Source: CAVWNR01 sp963756525 (GTDB lineage Bacteria > Actinomycetota > Actinomycetes > Mycobacteriales > Jatrophihabitantaceae). From it: a stretch of DNA of 64,000 nt. A model generated the notes under the pieces. That model saw only the letters and a list, made by a program, of their open reading frames with translations. It made no database searches and was not told where the DNA came from. A program made the translations under genes and the position numbers. Shown here one piece after another: positions 51,994-61,767 of the stretch (positions are counted from its first letter, which is position 1; every line of letters starts with the position of its first letter). The stretch covers positions 57,462 to 121,461 of the forward strand of contig CAVWNR010000005.1 of NCBI GenBank assembly GCA_963756525.1, read 5' to 3'.

Positions 51994-52843
51994 TCACGCC
52001 GCCTGGTCGGTGTGCAGGGCGGCGCGGAGTCGGGCGCCGATCCACTCGCCGACGGCGGGGGAGACGGCGTTGCCGTATCCGTCGACCTGGTCGCGGGCGC
52101 TGCCCCAGACGATGAACGTGCCGGCGTGTCCGGGGAAGTCGACGTCGAACCCGCAGCCGCGCCCGACCTCGTGCGCGGCCATCATCCGGAAGTAGCAGTC
52201 CTCGAGGCGCAGGTCGGCGAGCGCGGCCCGCCACTCGGCCATCAGCAGGGCGGTGGTGTCGCGGGAGGTCAGGGTGCCGAACGCGTCGCTGACCGGGTGC
52301 GGTGCGGTCTCATCGCCGCGGCTGCCGTTCTGCTTGTACCAGCCGGAGAACAGCATCCCCTGGGTGATCGCCGAGCCGACGACGGTGCCGAGGGGGTCGG
52401 ACAGCGGGTGGGCGCGGTATTTCGCCTCGTCGATCGCGCCGTTGTTCTTGATGGTGCCGGCCGCGGTGAGCAGGCCCGGGATCTGGTCGGCGGTGAGCGT
52501 CGGCATGGCCTGGGTGTGCACGGTGGGCACGGTGTTCTGCCGGTAGGGGATGACCCCGGAGCAGAGCACGCCCAGGGCGCCGGGTGCGGCGTTGCCGACC
52601 AGGGTCTGCATCGGCTCGCCAGGCCGCGGCTGGTGCCGTTGCTGCGGTTGGGCAGCACCCGGGCCGAGAGCACGCCCAGGGTCTCCGAGCCGCCTTGGGT
52701 GGGCAGCGGCTGGTCGATTCCACGGCTGCGGCATGCCGACCCGGCCGACTCGAAGGTGTGCCGGCGGCGGTGATCAGGGCGCCGGCGCACAGCAGCGCCG
52801 TCTCGTGTGGTGGGACGTCATGGTGTCCATCGGCCGGCCGATG
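51994..52843 (-). pseudogene. C5-cytosine DNA methyltransferase remnant
   Basis: The last 230 residues read as the C-terminal end of a Dcm-type enzyme: MPTLTADQIPGLLTAAG, then DCYFRMMAAHEVGRGCGF, and FIVWGSARDQVDGYGNAVSPAVGEW, which is conserved motif X (YGNAV-P). Further upstream the same protein continues in other frames: IDQPLPTQGGSETLGVL (about 52715-52665) and HETALLCAGALITAAG (about 52805-52758). At least two frameshifts are therefore needed. The N-terminal part with the PCQ and ENV motifs is absent, so it cannot be active. It may have belonged to a restriction-modification or phage module. Confidence 0.75.
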
Positions 52844-53595
52844 TGCTGTCCGTCGCCGTCGCCGGGCGAGCGATTGCTGAGCCGACGTCCAGGCGACCGT
52901 AGTCGTGCCCGGACCGGGTCTTGTTTGCTGCCGAACAGTCGCGATCCTGCCGGGCAGGAGCATGCGCCAGATGATCACTTTCACTCATTCCACCCGGACC
53001 GACGCCGAACGAATTGCGCGCCAGATCGCCCCGGTTGGCCGCCGGGCTCATCTCAGGCCGCGGCGGCAGCAGCAGCCATCCACCGGTGCACTCCCGGGTG
53101 TGGCGATAAAGCGATGGCCCGATAGTCACCAGCGAACGATCGAAGCTGTCACCCAACGTAGCCAGCGACTCCTCGAGAGCTACGGTTAATCCGCCCGGAT
53201 TTGCCGAGAGTCGGAAACATCGCGAGCAGTTGCGGAGATCAACTCGTGAAGATCGTCGGATGCGTCCGCTCGCGATGACAGCGCATGCCGCCCGTCCGCT
53301 CATCGGACGATCCGTAACGGACGCTGGAGGGCACCCGGTGCACGGGTGGGTCGAAGCTCGACATGGCCTTGGCGCCCGAACCGTCGATCAAGCAGCCGCC
53401 TCGGTGCTCCGCGCGTTCCTGTTCCGCTGAGGCTCAGTCCCCTGGCGGCAGCTGGTTGCTCGGTGCCGGCGCGGTGCGCGAGCCGGGTTTGAGTGTTCAC
53501 CGGTAGCGCTGTGGCCGTGTCTGGTCTAGCGTTTTTGGTGCGCTGTGAGGAGGCGATCGCTCGCCGAGTCGGGGTGCGTAACTGTAGGGGGACTG
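52844..53595. other. stretch without a supported gene
   Basis: Several frames of 90-160 codons run through these 750 bp on both strands, but none has a plausible start context, conserved motif or consistent codon pattern. The part next to 52843 could be more of the methyltransferase remnant. A TAGCGT box (53527-53532) precedes the HTH-like fragment that follows. Confidence 0.45.
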
Positions 53596-54077
53596 GTGGC
53601 GGAGCTGGACCGGTTCCGGGCAGTGGTTCGGGATTGTCGTCGGGCCGCCGGGCGGACGCAACAGCAGCTGGTGCGGGCTGTCGCGGCCCCGCGGACTGCG
53701 TTCGCGCGGTCGGCCTCGGCGTCGGTGCGGCACCTGTCGCCGACCCCGTCCACTGCGCCGGCCGCCCCGCCGCAGGCAGCATCGGGCAGGCGTTCCCGCT
53801 GACCGTCCGCATCGCGGCCGGCGAGGCTGACGCGGCCGGCGAGCTGACCGCCTACGAGCCGCCTGGCTGGTCGGCTACCGGCTGGCCGCCGGGCCGCGGA
53901 CCTACCTGCTGCGGGGCCGCCTGCACCGCCCGCGACGGCGGCACCGAAATCTGGGTGCATCAGGCCTCCGACGGGCCACCGGTGACCGTCGACCTGTACC
54001 GGCTGCAGCAGGTGTTGGCCGCTCCGGCCCCCGCGCCGCCGACGCCCGGCGGATCTGTGGCCGCCGCGCACCGCTGA
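53596..54077 (+). pseudogene. remnant of a helix-turn-helix regulator-like gene
   Basis: From GTG 53596 the frame reads VAELDRFRAVVRDCRRAAGR followed by TQQQLVRAVA, which resembles the start of small actinobacterial HTH proteins, but then it degenerates (APRTAFARSASAS). Another frame continues with TAYEPPGWSATGW and GTEIWVHQASDGPPVTVDLY up to 54077. The switch implies one or more frameshifts. The parent family is a guess from the first 30 residues. Confidence 0.4.
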
Positions 54078-54108
54078 CGCCATCGGCCGACCGAAGGAAG
54101 CATGAGCC

Positions 54109-57100
54109 ATGCGCACCATCGTCACCACGCTGATCACATGGGCAACCCGGCGAGCCGGCACGGGCCACCGCCGGGCCGGCATGACCCGATCCGGCACGGA
54201 TCTCGTCCCCGCCGGCGGTGCTGGGCCGTGCGGCCAGGCGTCTCAGCGGCGCCGCGAACGACGGCCGCGCATACCGGCTGGCCGCTCGCGGCGCGGGGCG
54301 GGTGCGGTTGTGGCCACCGCCGCGCTGGCGGCGCTGCCCCTGGCGATCATGGGCAGCGGCACCGCTTTGGCCAGCCCGGCCAGCCCGGCCAGCTTGCAGG
54401 CTGCCGCGGCGACACGCACGGTTTCCGGGCCGCTGCCGTCGACCGCGAGCGCGGCGGCGCCGGCACGCCAGAAGGCGGCAGCGTCGCCGGGAAGCTCCGG
54501 TCTCGGCGATCCGGAGACGTGGATGGGGGACCTGGGCCCCGAGCTGTGGGATCAGCCGCTGAGCCAGATCGTGATCCCCGGGACGCACGACAGTCTCACC
54601 TACAGCATGAATAACGGGCTGTTCTGGAACGATTGGGCGCAAACCCAGGACGAGGATCTGACCGGCCAGCTCAACGGCGGCATGCGAGCGTTCGACATCC
54701 GCGTGGGGTGGCACGACGACGTAAGCAATGGCTATGGCTATTACGCGAACCACGGCGGGCTGTACTCGTCCTGGCTGAAGCTGCCGAGCGTGTTGACTTC
54801 CATCGACCAGTGGGCGCTGCAGCCCGGCCAGGAGCACGAAGTCATCCTCCTCAGCCTGGCCATCACCCAAAGCAACAACGGCCCCTTCCCCACCCAAGAC
54901 TGCCAGAATTTCGCGGCTACGCTGGGCGGCTCCCTGGTCACCCCCGACGAGCTGCAGGCCCACTTCGGCACCACCGACCCCGGCCAGGTGACCCTGGGGC
55001 AGCTCTGGTCACTACCCGATCCGAAGAATGCGGCACGCGTGATCATGAACAACGACCAGTGCATGGACGCCGGGGACCCGTCCGCCGGGCAATGGGCGCC
55101 GGACCCCCCGTTCGGGGTTGTTAACGCCAACACGAACTACTACGCCAACCAGTGCACCGCCGACGGGATCGACTGGTTTTTTCAGGGTGACGGCATTCAG
55201 AGACTGGTGCTGCAAGCGGCGCGGTCCCGGTTCACCCAGGGAGACGGCGGCGAACCTGACTCATTCGGTCCGCCCATGAACGGAGGGATTTGGGCCCTGT
55301 TCATCCAGGGAACCCCGGAGGCCGACTGCCCGATACCGCCGGCAGCCCTGGTGCCCGCAGAGCAAGAGGTCCTCGATGCGCTCGTCAACCAATGGGTGAC
55401 TGACCCGGCGACACAGCAGAACGTAAACATCGTCTCCGGAGACTTCTTCGACGAGATCGAGCTATACCAAGACGTCATCCGCATGGACGAGGACTATCCG
55501 CTCGCGGCCAACACTGTCACGGCCACCGGGACCACGCAGTTGACGGCAAGCCAGGCCGATGTTTCGGTACCGGCCAGCGCGTTCACCGCGACCGCGAGCT
55601 ATCAAGGACCGGGGGCGCCGACAGGATTGCTCACTCCGGGGCAAGAGATCACCTACCACGTCGTCTCCCAGCCGGTGTTGGGTACTGCCGGCTTCGGCGA
55701 CGAGCACCTGCCGTCCGTCACGGTGCAGGCCGGCGATCAGGGCGTCGTCTCTCCCGGCGCTGACCTGTACCTCAACCGAGACCACAGTCAGGGCACGGTG
55801 ACGGTGACCGCGTCGGCGGCCGGGGTTGCCACGACCTGGACGGTGGTCATCGGGCCGGCTACCGGCTTCCGGCTGGAGGCGCCCGACGGCCTTATCGGCC
55901 AAGCGGGCCAGACCTTCACCTACGCCCCGGGCGTTCAGTACTCCACCTTTGCGAACGCGTTCACCGCGCAGGGTGTTCAACTGCCCGGCGTGCCGGTAAC
56001 CTTCGACATCAAGTCGGTCGGGACGTTCCCCGGCGGGGGCACCAGCGTGACCCGGAACACGAACGCCGGAGGGGCGGCGCTCGCGCCGCCGTTCACGGCC
56101 GCAACCCGCGCCGGCACCTACTCCATCACGCTCAGCGCCCCCGGCGCTGTCAGCACCCCATCGTTCAAATTCACGATCAGGCCGGGTCCCGCGACCGCCT
56201 TCGTCGTGACACGGGGCGGTGGGCAGACGGTGCCGGTCAACACGAAGTTCCCGGCCGCCCTGCAAGGCCACTGGGTCGACCAGTACGGCAACGTGGTGAC
56301 CAACCCGCCGCCGGCCGACCAGGTCCTGACGCTGTCCCCGTCCTCCGGCGCGACGTGGCCGAACGGCCAGAGCAGCATCGAAGCCACAGTCGCCGCTGAC
56401 GGCACCATCACCGCGCCGGACCTGACCGCGGGCCACACCATGCTGGAGGGACCCGATGCCGCGCATAGCCTGACCGTCAACGTCGGCCCGGCCTCCGTCT
56501 GGACGCTGCACGTGGCGCCGGGCCCGCCGGCCGAGGTCATCGCGATCAGCGGTGACGGGCAGCACACCGCCGCCGGCAAGCCGTTCGGGAAGGCCCTGGC
56601 CGTCATGGTCCTGGACGCCGCAGGCAACCCGATCCCCGGGGCTGCGGTCACCTTCCAGGTCACCAAAGGGCAGGCCACCTTCGCGCTGCCGCCGGGCGCA
56701 GCGGCGTACTTCGGCTCCAAGCTTTCCGCCGCCTCCGCTACAGGCACCGTCGTCGTCACCGGCAGCGGCGGGGTCGCGACCGCCCCGGTGCTCACCGCAG
56801 GTCAGCAGGGAGGGCCGATCCAGGTGACCGCGGCGGCCGGGGCGGCGGCGGCCAGCAAGACGACGGTCGTCCACCTGTCCGCGACCGGCCCTCCCGGCCC
56901 GCCGGCCATCACCGGTCTGAGCAACGGCGATGGTCAGGTCAGCGTGGCGTTCTCCGGGTCGACCGGCGGGTCCGCGCCGATCACCTCCTACACGGTGGCC
57001 GCAACGGACCAGAACGCCCCCACCGCGCCTGCGGTGACCGCCACCGGCCCCAGCTCTCCGATCACCGTGAAGGGCCTGACCAACGGTGACCCGTACGTGT

Positions 57101-58983
57101 TCGCTGTGCGGGCGACCAGCGCCGACGGCAGCAGCCCCTGGTCAACCCCGAGCGGGGCGCTCAGCGTGGGGGTGGCGCCGGTGATCGCCGCCGGCCCGGC
57201 GGACGGGACCGTCGGCACGCCCTACTCCTCCGGCTTTACCGTCACCGGGGCGCCGCCCCCGACCGTCACCCAGGTCTCCGGCACGGTTCCGCCTGGCCTG
57301 ACGTTGGCCAGCGACGGGGCGCTGACCGGCACTCCCACCCAGGCCGGCAGCTACGAGTTCACCGTGCAGGCCGCCAACCCGGTCGGCATCGACGACGCGA
57401 GCATCACGGTCGCGATCTCGGCCACGCTGGGGGCCGGGCCTCCCGGGCCGGGCGGGCGGCAGCTGCGGGCCACGATCTGCACCCGCCCGGCGGGCCACCG
57501 GCCGGTGTGCGCCGTGCGGACGCTGACCGGCAGCTTTCCGCCGCTTCGCGCGAGCGCCGCGGCGACCCTGGTACACGGCGCGGTGACCTACGCGGCCGGC
57601 CGGGTCAGCCCCGGCTACCGCAAGCTCACCTTCACACGTTGGCGCGAGATTCCCGCGGGCGGCTACACGCTGATCCTCCGCTACCGGCACCACGCCATCA
57701 TCGTCCCGGTTACCATCTCGCCAGCCGGCTACGGACACCCCGCCGCGGCCGGGTGCGCCACCAGCGGCAGCCAGGTCACCTGCGTGTTCCGCGAGACCGG
57801 CGCCGCTCAGAGCTGGACTGCGCCCGCCGGGGTTGCCTCGGCCACGGTCACCCTGTACGGCGCGCAGGGCGTCTCCCCGACCGGGCTCGGCCTGCTGGCC
57901 GGGCTGGGCGCTGAGGTCACCGCCTACGACCTGCCGGTCACCGCCGGGACCGCGCTGCAGGTCAACGTCGGACAGGCCGGCGCGGTCAATGCCGGACGGG
58001 CCGGCTACAAGGCCGCGTTCGGCGGCGGCGGCGCGGCCGGTTCTTCAGCCGGCGGGGGCGGCGGGGCCAGCGACATCCGCAGCCCAGCCTCCCCCGGCAG
58101 CTACCCGCTGGCGAACCGGCTGCTGGTGGCCGGCGGCGGCGGGGGCGGCGGCGCGATCTCGGGCTTCGCCGCCGCCGGCGGGAACGCCGGCTCGGGCGGG
58201 ATGTCCGGCGCGTCTGAAAGCAATGATGGCAACTACGTGGGCGGTGGCGCCGGCGGCGGGGCTGGCACCAGCACGGGTCCGGGTGCCGGCGGGGCCGGCG
58301 GCACGGCGAGCTCCTCCTGTTCCGGTGTCGACGGTGCCGCGGGCAGCAGCGCTGGCACCGGGACCAGCCAGGGCACCGGCGGGGCCGGCGGCCCGTACGC
58401 CGGCGGCGGCGGCGGCGGGGGCGGCGGCTACTACGGCGGCGGCGGCGGGGGCGGCGGCGCGGGCGACAACTGCTTCAGCGGCGGGGGCGGCGGCGGGGGC
58501 GGCGGGGGTGCCAGCTACACCGGCGCGGCCACCGGCGCGGTGGTCACCGACGGCGTGGCCGCCCCCGATGACGCCCCGAACGGCGAGGTGATCATCACCT
58601 ACCAGGTGCCCACCGCCACGACCACCACGGTCGTGTCCTCGGTGAACCCGTCGGCGGCCGGGCAGCAGGTGGTCTACATCGCCACGGTCAGCCCGGCCCC
58701 GGATGGCGGCACGGTGGCGTTCGCCGACGGCGGCAGCACGATCAGCGGGTGCCGCGCCCAGCCGGTCGGCACCATCACCGGCACGGCCATCTGCCCGGTG
58801 ACCTACACCAGCGCGGGCACCCACTCGATCACCGCCGCCTACTCCGGTGACACCGCGTTCGCGGCCAGCACCTCGGCGGCGCTGCCCCAGACCGTCAACC
58901 CGGCGGCCGGCGACCATTACCATCCCGGCGTCGGACAAGGCGGCCCTGACGGTGAGCCTGAGCGTGCCGGCGCAGGCCGGTGA
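54109..58983 (+). CDS. large secreted PI-PLC-like multidomain protein with Ig-like and Gly-rich regions
   Basis: The 1,624-residue protein has a late signal segment (about 61-89), then a PI-PLC X-like domain (about 135-475): IVIPGTHDSLTYSM with His160 and GMRAFDIRVGW...YYANHGG with His215 match the two catalytic histidines, and HEVILLSL is a strand of the barrel. It is followed by several bacterial Ig-like (Big_1-type) repeats (about 500-920), an Fn3 repeat (about 925-1020), a putative-Ig repeat (about 1025-1105), a glycine-rich block (about 1300-1485) and a Big_3-like repeat (about 1500-1600). It would act outside the cell on phospholipids or glycolipids. ATG 54109 has GAAGGAAG upstream; ATG 54181 is another start. 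The true C-terminus is cut by a frameshift near 58910. Confidence 0.78.
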   Translation: MRTIVTTLITWATRRAGTGHRRAGMTRSGTDLVPAGGAGPCGQASQRRRERRPRIPAGRSRRGAGAVVATAALAALPLAIMGSGTALASPASPASLQAAAATRTVSGPLPSTASAAAPARQKAAASPGSSGLGDPETWMGDLGPELWDQPLSQIVIPGTHDSLTYSMNNGLFWNDWAQTQDEDLTGQLNGGMRAFDIRVGWHDDVSNGYGYYANHGGLYSSWLKLPSVLTSIDQWALQPGQEHEVILLSLAITQSNNGPFPTQDCQNFAATLGGSLVTPDELQAHFGTTDPGQVTLGQLWSLPDPKNAARVIMNNDQCMDAGDPSAGQWAPDPPFGVVNANTNYYANQCTADGIDWFFQGDGIQRLVLQAARSRFTQGDGGEPDSFGPPMNGGIWALFIQGTPEADCPIPPAALVPAEQEVLDALVNQWVTDPATQQNVNIVSGDFFDEIELYQDVIRMDEDYPLAANTVTATGTTQLTASQADVSVPASAFTATASYQGPGAPTGLLTPGQEITYHVVSQPVLGTAGFGDEHLPSVTVQAGDQGVVSPGADLYLNRDHSQGTVTVTASAAGVATTWTVVIGPATGFRLEAPDGLIGQAGQTFTYAPGVQYSTFANAFTAQGVQLPGVPVTFDIKSVGTFPGGGTSVTRNTNAGGAALAPPFTAATRAGTYSITLSAPGAVSTPSFKFTIRPGPATAFVVTRGGGQTVPVNTKFPAALQGHWVDQYGNVVTNPPPADQVLTLSPSSGATWPNGQSSIEATVAADGTITAPDLTAGHTMLEGPDAAHSLTVNVGPASVWTLHVAPGPPAEVIAISGDGQHTAAGKPFGKALAVMVLDAAGNPIPGAAVTFQVTKGQATFALPPGAAAYFGSKLSAASATGTVVVTGSGGVATAPVLTAGQQGGPIQVTAAAGAAAASKTTVVHLSATGPPGPPAITGLSNGDGQVSVAFSGSTGGSAPITSYTVAATDQNAPTAPAVTATGPSSPITVKGLTNGDPYVFAVRATSADGSSPWSTPSGALSVGVAPVIAAGPADGTVGTPYSSGFTVTGAPPPTVTQVSGTVPPGLTLASDGALTGTPTQAGSYEFTVQAANPVGIDDASITVAISATLGAGPPGPGGRQLRATICTRPAGHRPVCAVRTLTGSFPPLRASAAATLVHGAVTYAAGRVSPGYRKLTFTRWREIPAGGYTLILRYRHHAIIVPVTISPAGYGHPAAAGCATSGSQVTCVFRETGAAQSWTAPAGVASATVTLYGAQGVSPTGLGLLAGLGAEVTAYDLPVTAGTALQVNVGQAGAVNAGRAGYKAAFGGGGAAGSSAGGGGGASDIRSPASPGSYPLANRLLVAGGGGGGGAISGFAAAGGNAGSGGMSGASESNDGNYVGGGAGGGAGTSTGPGAGGAGGTASSSCSGVDGAAGSSAGTGTSQGTGGAGGPYAGGGGGGGGGYYGGGGGGGGAGDNCFSGGGGGGGGGGASYTGAATGAVVTDGVAAPDDAPNGEVIITYQVPTATTTTVVSSVNPSAAGQQVVYIATVSPAPDGGTVAFADGGSTISGCRAQPVGTITGTAICPVTYTSAGTHSITAAYSGDTAFAASTSAALPQTVNPAAGDHYHPGVGQGGPDGEPERAGAGR

Positions 58984-59268
58984 CGCGACCAGCGTGACTG
59001 AGACGGTCACCGTCACCAACCAGGGCCCGGCCACCGCCAGCAAAGCGGCCACAGCGCTAACCGAGCCAGGCAGGCTGAGGGTCGCCAACGCCCGGTGGCG
59101 CCACGGTTGAAAGGCCGGGTGCTGACCTGGGCGAGCAAGACGTTCACCGCGACCGCGCAGGCCGACGCGCACGCCCACGGCACGGTGGTGGTGGCCGGCG
59201 CACTGTCGGCCACGCCGGAACCGGACCTGCTCAACAACGCCGCGGTCAGCACGCTGCGTCTCGGCTAG
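58905..59268 (+). pseudogene. frameshifted DUF11-type C-terminal repeat of the PI-PLC-like protein
   Basis: After about 58910 the coding texture moves one frame: ITIPASDKAALTVSLSVPAQ and SVTETVTVTNQGPATASKAA (a DUF11-type repeat). At about 59095-59115 it returns to the original frame: TFTATAQADAHAHGTVVVAG and LLNNAAVSTLRLG, with a TAG stop at 59266-59268. The middle and tail form one DUF11 repeat when joined, so two indels have broken the end of the gene at 54109. The main frame stops at 58983. Confidence 0.75.
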
Positions 59269-59269
59269 C

Positions 59270-59660
59270 ACGGCACAGGCTGAGCACGGCCTCGGCGAGG
59301 AACGCGCAGGCGGCGTTGAGGTGGGTCAGCGACTGGCTGGCGTAGCCGTCGGTGCCCAGTCCCTGGTTGCTGCTGGAGTACCGGATGCGCCGGCGAACAT
59401 CGCCCGCAGCACCCCGGCGCCGATGATCTCGCCGACGAGTTGCGCGACCCAGTAGCCGGCCGCGTCGGGCAGGGTGATCCGCCCGGAGACCAGAGACCCA
59501 TGGTGACCGCCGGGTTGATGTGACAGCCGGAGATGGGGCCCAGCCCGTAGGCGAGGATCAGCAGCACCAGCCCGAACGCGAACGCGGTGGTGACGATCCC
59601 TGCTGCCGTGCTCGACCCGGTGAGCTTGAACCAGAAGCACTTCAGGCGCAGCAACTGGCC
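59270..59660 (-). pseudogene. aquaporin (MIP family) remnant
   Basis: The minus strand reads STAAGIVTTAFAFGLVLLIL then YGLGPISGCHINPAVTMGLW with the first NPA motif, shifts frame to ITLPDAAGYWVAQLVGEIIG, and shifts again to SQSLTHLNAACAFLAEAVLS. That order follows AqpZ-type aquaporins up to helix 4. The N-terminal helix and everything from the second half with the other NPA motif are missing. It is truncated at the end of the PI-PLC-like gene. Confidence 0.75.
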
Positions 59661-60146
59661 GATTACCCCGGCGTCACCGGGCAGATCACCGCCTCGGCAA
59701 CCGCGCTGCGCCGCCGCATCGATCTCGCGGCCCGGGAGCTGCGTGAGCCGGTGCATGCCGTGATGCCGGCCGCGCTGGTCGAACGCGGGCTGGCCGCGGC
59801 GACCGATGACTTGGTCATCGGATGCCCATCCCGACCCGTCTCGACCTGAGCCTGGACGGCGCGCTCCCGGCGACCGTCGAGGCCACCGCGTATTTCCTGC
59901 TCGCCGAGGCGCTGACCAATGCGGTCAAACACGCGCACGCCAAGACCCTGGATGTACGGGTGGCCCGCGCGAACGGCACCCTGCACATCGAGGTGGCCGA
60001 CGACGGCGTCGGCGGAGCGGCCGCCGGGACCCGGGCTCGGGCTGCGGGGCATGGCAGACCGCGACCTGCTCGGCGGGCGGCTACGGGTCAGCAGCCTGTC
60101 CGGCGAGGGCACCCGGCTGATCGTGGAGCTGCCATGCGAGTCGTGA
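59650..60146 (+). pseudogene. sensor histidine kinase remnant (DHp and ATPase part)
   Basis: Frame one has AARELREPVHAVMPAALVERGL (the dimerisation helix of NarX/DesK-type kinases, with the phospho-His in PVHAVMP). At about 59822 it shifts to LPATVEATAYFLLAEALTNA and VKHAHAKTLDVRV with VADDGVGG (N and G1 boxes). At about 60030 it shifts again to GLGLRGMADRDLLGGRLRV and GTRLIVELP (G2 box and end). The sensor half is missing. The stop overlaps the response-regulator start by 13 nt, so this was its partner kinase. Confidence 0.8.
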
Positions 60147-60769
60147 TCGGCGAGGACGAGACCCTGCTCCGCGAAGGGCTCGAGCTGGTGCTCGACCGCG
60201 GCGGCTTGGACGTCGTCGCCACGGCCGGCGATGCCGACGAGCTGATCGCGCAAACCCGCGCGCAGCAACCCGACCTGGTGATCGTCGACATCCGGATGCC
60301 GCCCGGATTCACCGATGAAGGGCTGCGGGCCGCGCTCGCGATCCGCCGCGAGCTGCCGCACATCGCGATCGTGGTGCTCTCCCAGCACCTGCAGCGGCGG
60401 TACGCCCTCGAATTGATCGCCGACTCCACCGGCGGCGTCGGCTGCCTGCTCAAGCAGCGCATCGCCGATGTGCAGACGTTCTGCGAGGACCTGGCCCGGG
60501 TCTGCGCCGGCGGCACCGTCCTCGATCCGGAAGTGATCGCCTTGATGGTGGCCCGAGCGCGCAGCGACCACGACGCGCTGGCTCGGCTCACGCCGCGTCG
60601 ATCCGAAGTGCTCGCCCTCATGGCGGAGGGACGCTCCAACGCCTCGATCGCGCGCCGGCTCTGCATCACCGAAAAGGCCGTTGTGCAGCACGCGTCGCAC
60701 ATTTACGAGGAGCTGGGCATCGCCGTCAGCGACGACGACCACCGTCGCGTACTCGCCGTGGGGCGCTAG
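60134..60769 (+). CDS. LuxR/NarL-family response regulator
   Basis: The 211-residue protein has a receiver domain (VIGEDETLLREGLELVL with the acidic pocket, LVIVDIRMPPG with the phospho-Asp at about 54, and a Lys in CLLKQRI) and a C-terminal LuxR-type helix-turn-helix (LTPRRSEVLALMAEGRSNAS, then LCITEKAVVQHASHIYEELG). It appears intact though its kinase next door is broken. It would need another phosphodonor or be inactive. Targets are unknown. Confidence 0.88.
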   Translation: MRVVIGEDETLLREGLELVLDRGGLDVVATAGDADELIAQTRAQQPDLVIVDIRMPPGFTDEGLRAALAIRRELPHIAIVVLSQHLQRRYALELIADSTGGVGCLLKQRIADVQTFCEDLARVCAGGTVLDPEVIALMVARARSDHDALARLTPRRSEVLALMAEGRSNASIARRLCITEKAVVQHASHIYEELGIAVSDDDHRRVLAVGR

Positions 60770-61066
60770 CTGTCCACCGCACACTGACCCGTTTCGACCG
60801 ATCGGGTCGATCGCGCGGCGCCGATTGGTGGACGTGCCGACACGACTCAGGTCAGGTCACGCCGGCAACCGCGTGCCCGGCGAAGCACCGGAAACGCCAC
60901 AAACATCCCGCTCCGGCGACGGACTCGACCGGCCGGCGTCGGCCGGTCGGCGGGCACGCGCGGGGGCTGGTGAATCGGCGGATCGGCCGACCGCCGGCGG
61001 TGGCGGCCTGGCAGACGATGGCGGTGCGGCCAAACAGGGTGGCCACAGTCATGACGGGATTGTCCA
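60770..61066. other. intergenic stretch, no gene supported
   Basis: Nearly 300 bp between the regulator and the TRIC-type gene contain no frame with a plausible start or motif. Promoter elements for the downstream gene are not obvious. Confidence 0.4.
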
Positions 61067-61741
61067 ATGGCGGGGTCGAGCAGCACCGGGGTGGTCGAAG
61101 GCACCACGTCCCCGGTGCCCAGGCTCGCGTGGCAGCTGGCCAGCCCGGCCGGCGCGCTGCAACTCGCCAAGCTGGGCGCGGTGTTCGTGTTCGGATTCGG
61201 CGGGGCGCTGATCACCGTGCAAGCCAGTCATGGCCTGTGCCTCGCGATGATCATGGCGGTTCTCTCGTCGCTGGGCGGCGGGATCGTGCGTGACCTGCTG
61301 TTGCGCGACACTCCGCCGATCACACTGCGCTCGCCGGTCTGGCCCATCGCGGCCCTGCTCGGCGGGGTGGCGGCCTTTGCGCTGCGCGCCCAGATTGATG
61401 CGATCCCGTTCTGGCTGATCACCACCGTCGATGCCGCGGCGCTGGGCCTGTTGTGCGCCGCAGGTGCGCTGAAGGTGCTCGAGCATCGCGCCGGCGTGCT
61501 GGCCGCGGTGGTGCTGGGCATGGTTTCGGCGGTCGGCGGCGGCATCGTGCGCGACCTGCTGTTGGGGCACCTGCCGTATGTGCTCACCTCCTGCCTTTAC
61601 CCGGTGTCGGCGGGCGTGGGTGCGGCGGCCTTGGTGGCCGCCGTCAAGCTGGGCCGCGGCCGCTGCCTCGCGCTCACGATCGGGATCGTCGCCTGCTTCG
61701 CGCTGTGGATGCTCAGCGTCTGGCAGAACTGGAGCCTGTGA
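61067..61741 (+). CDS. TRIC/UPF0126-type membrane protein
   Basis: The 224-residue protein has about seven helices and two UPF0126 repeats, each with the motif GGGIVRDLLL (at about 66-75 and 156-165). Prokaryotic TRIC homologues form trimeric cation channels; earlier annotation was glycine transporter (YicG/YadS). The residues after GGGIVRDLL (RDTPPI and GHLPYVL) fit the family. ATG 61067 gives a normal length; an upstream frame has no support. It looks intact within a decayed neighbourhood. Confidence 0.85.
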   Translation: MAGSSSTGVVEGTTSPVPRLAWQLASPAGALQLAKLGAVFVFGFGGALITVQASHGLCLAMIMAVLSSLGGGIVRDLLLRDTPPITLRSPVWPIAALLGGVAAFALRAQIDAIPFWLITTVDAAALGLLCAAGALKVLEHRAGVLAAVVLGMVSAVGGGIVRDLLLGHLPYVLTSCLYPVSAGVGAAALVAAVKLGRGRCLALTIGIVACFALWMLSVWQNWSL

Positions 61742-61767
61742 GCCAGCGTGATCGCGGGCCTGCAGAA

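Noticed and set aside
58045..59271. 408-codon Ala-rich frame on the minus strand opposite the Gly-rich block
   Set aside because: It is the antisense of GGC/GGG glycine codons and lacks any protein-like feature.
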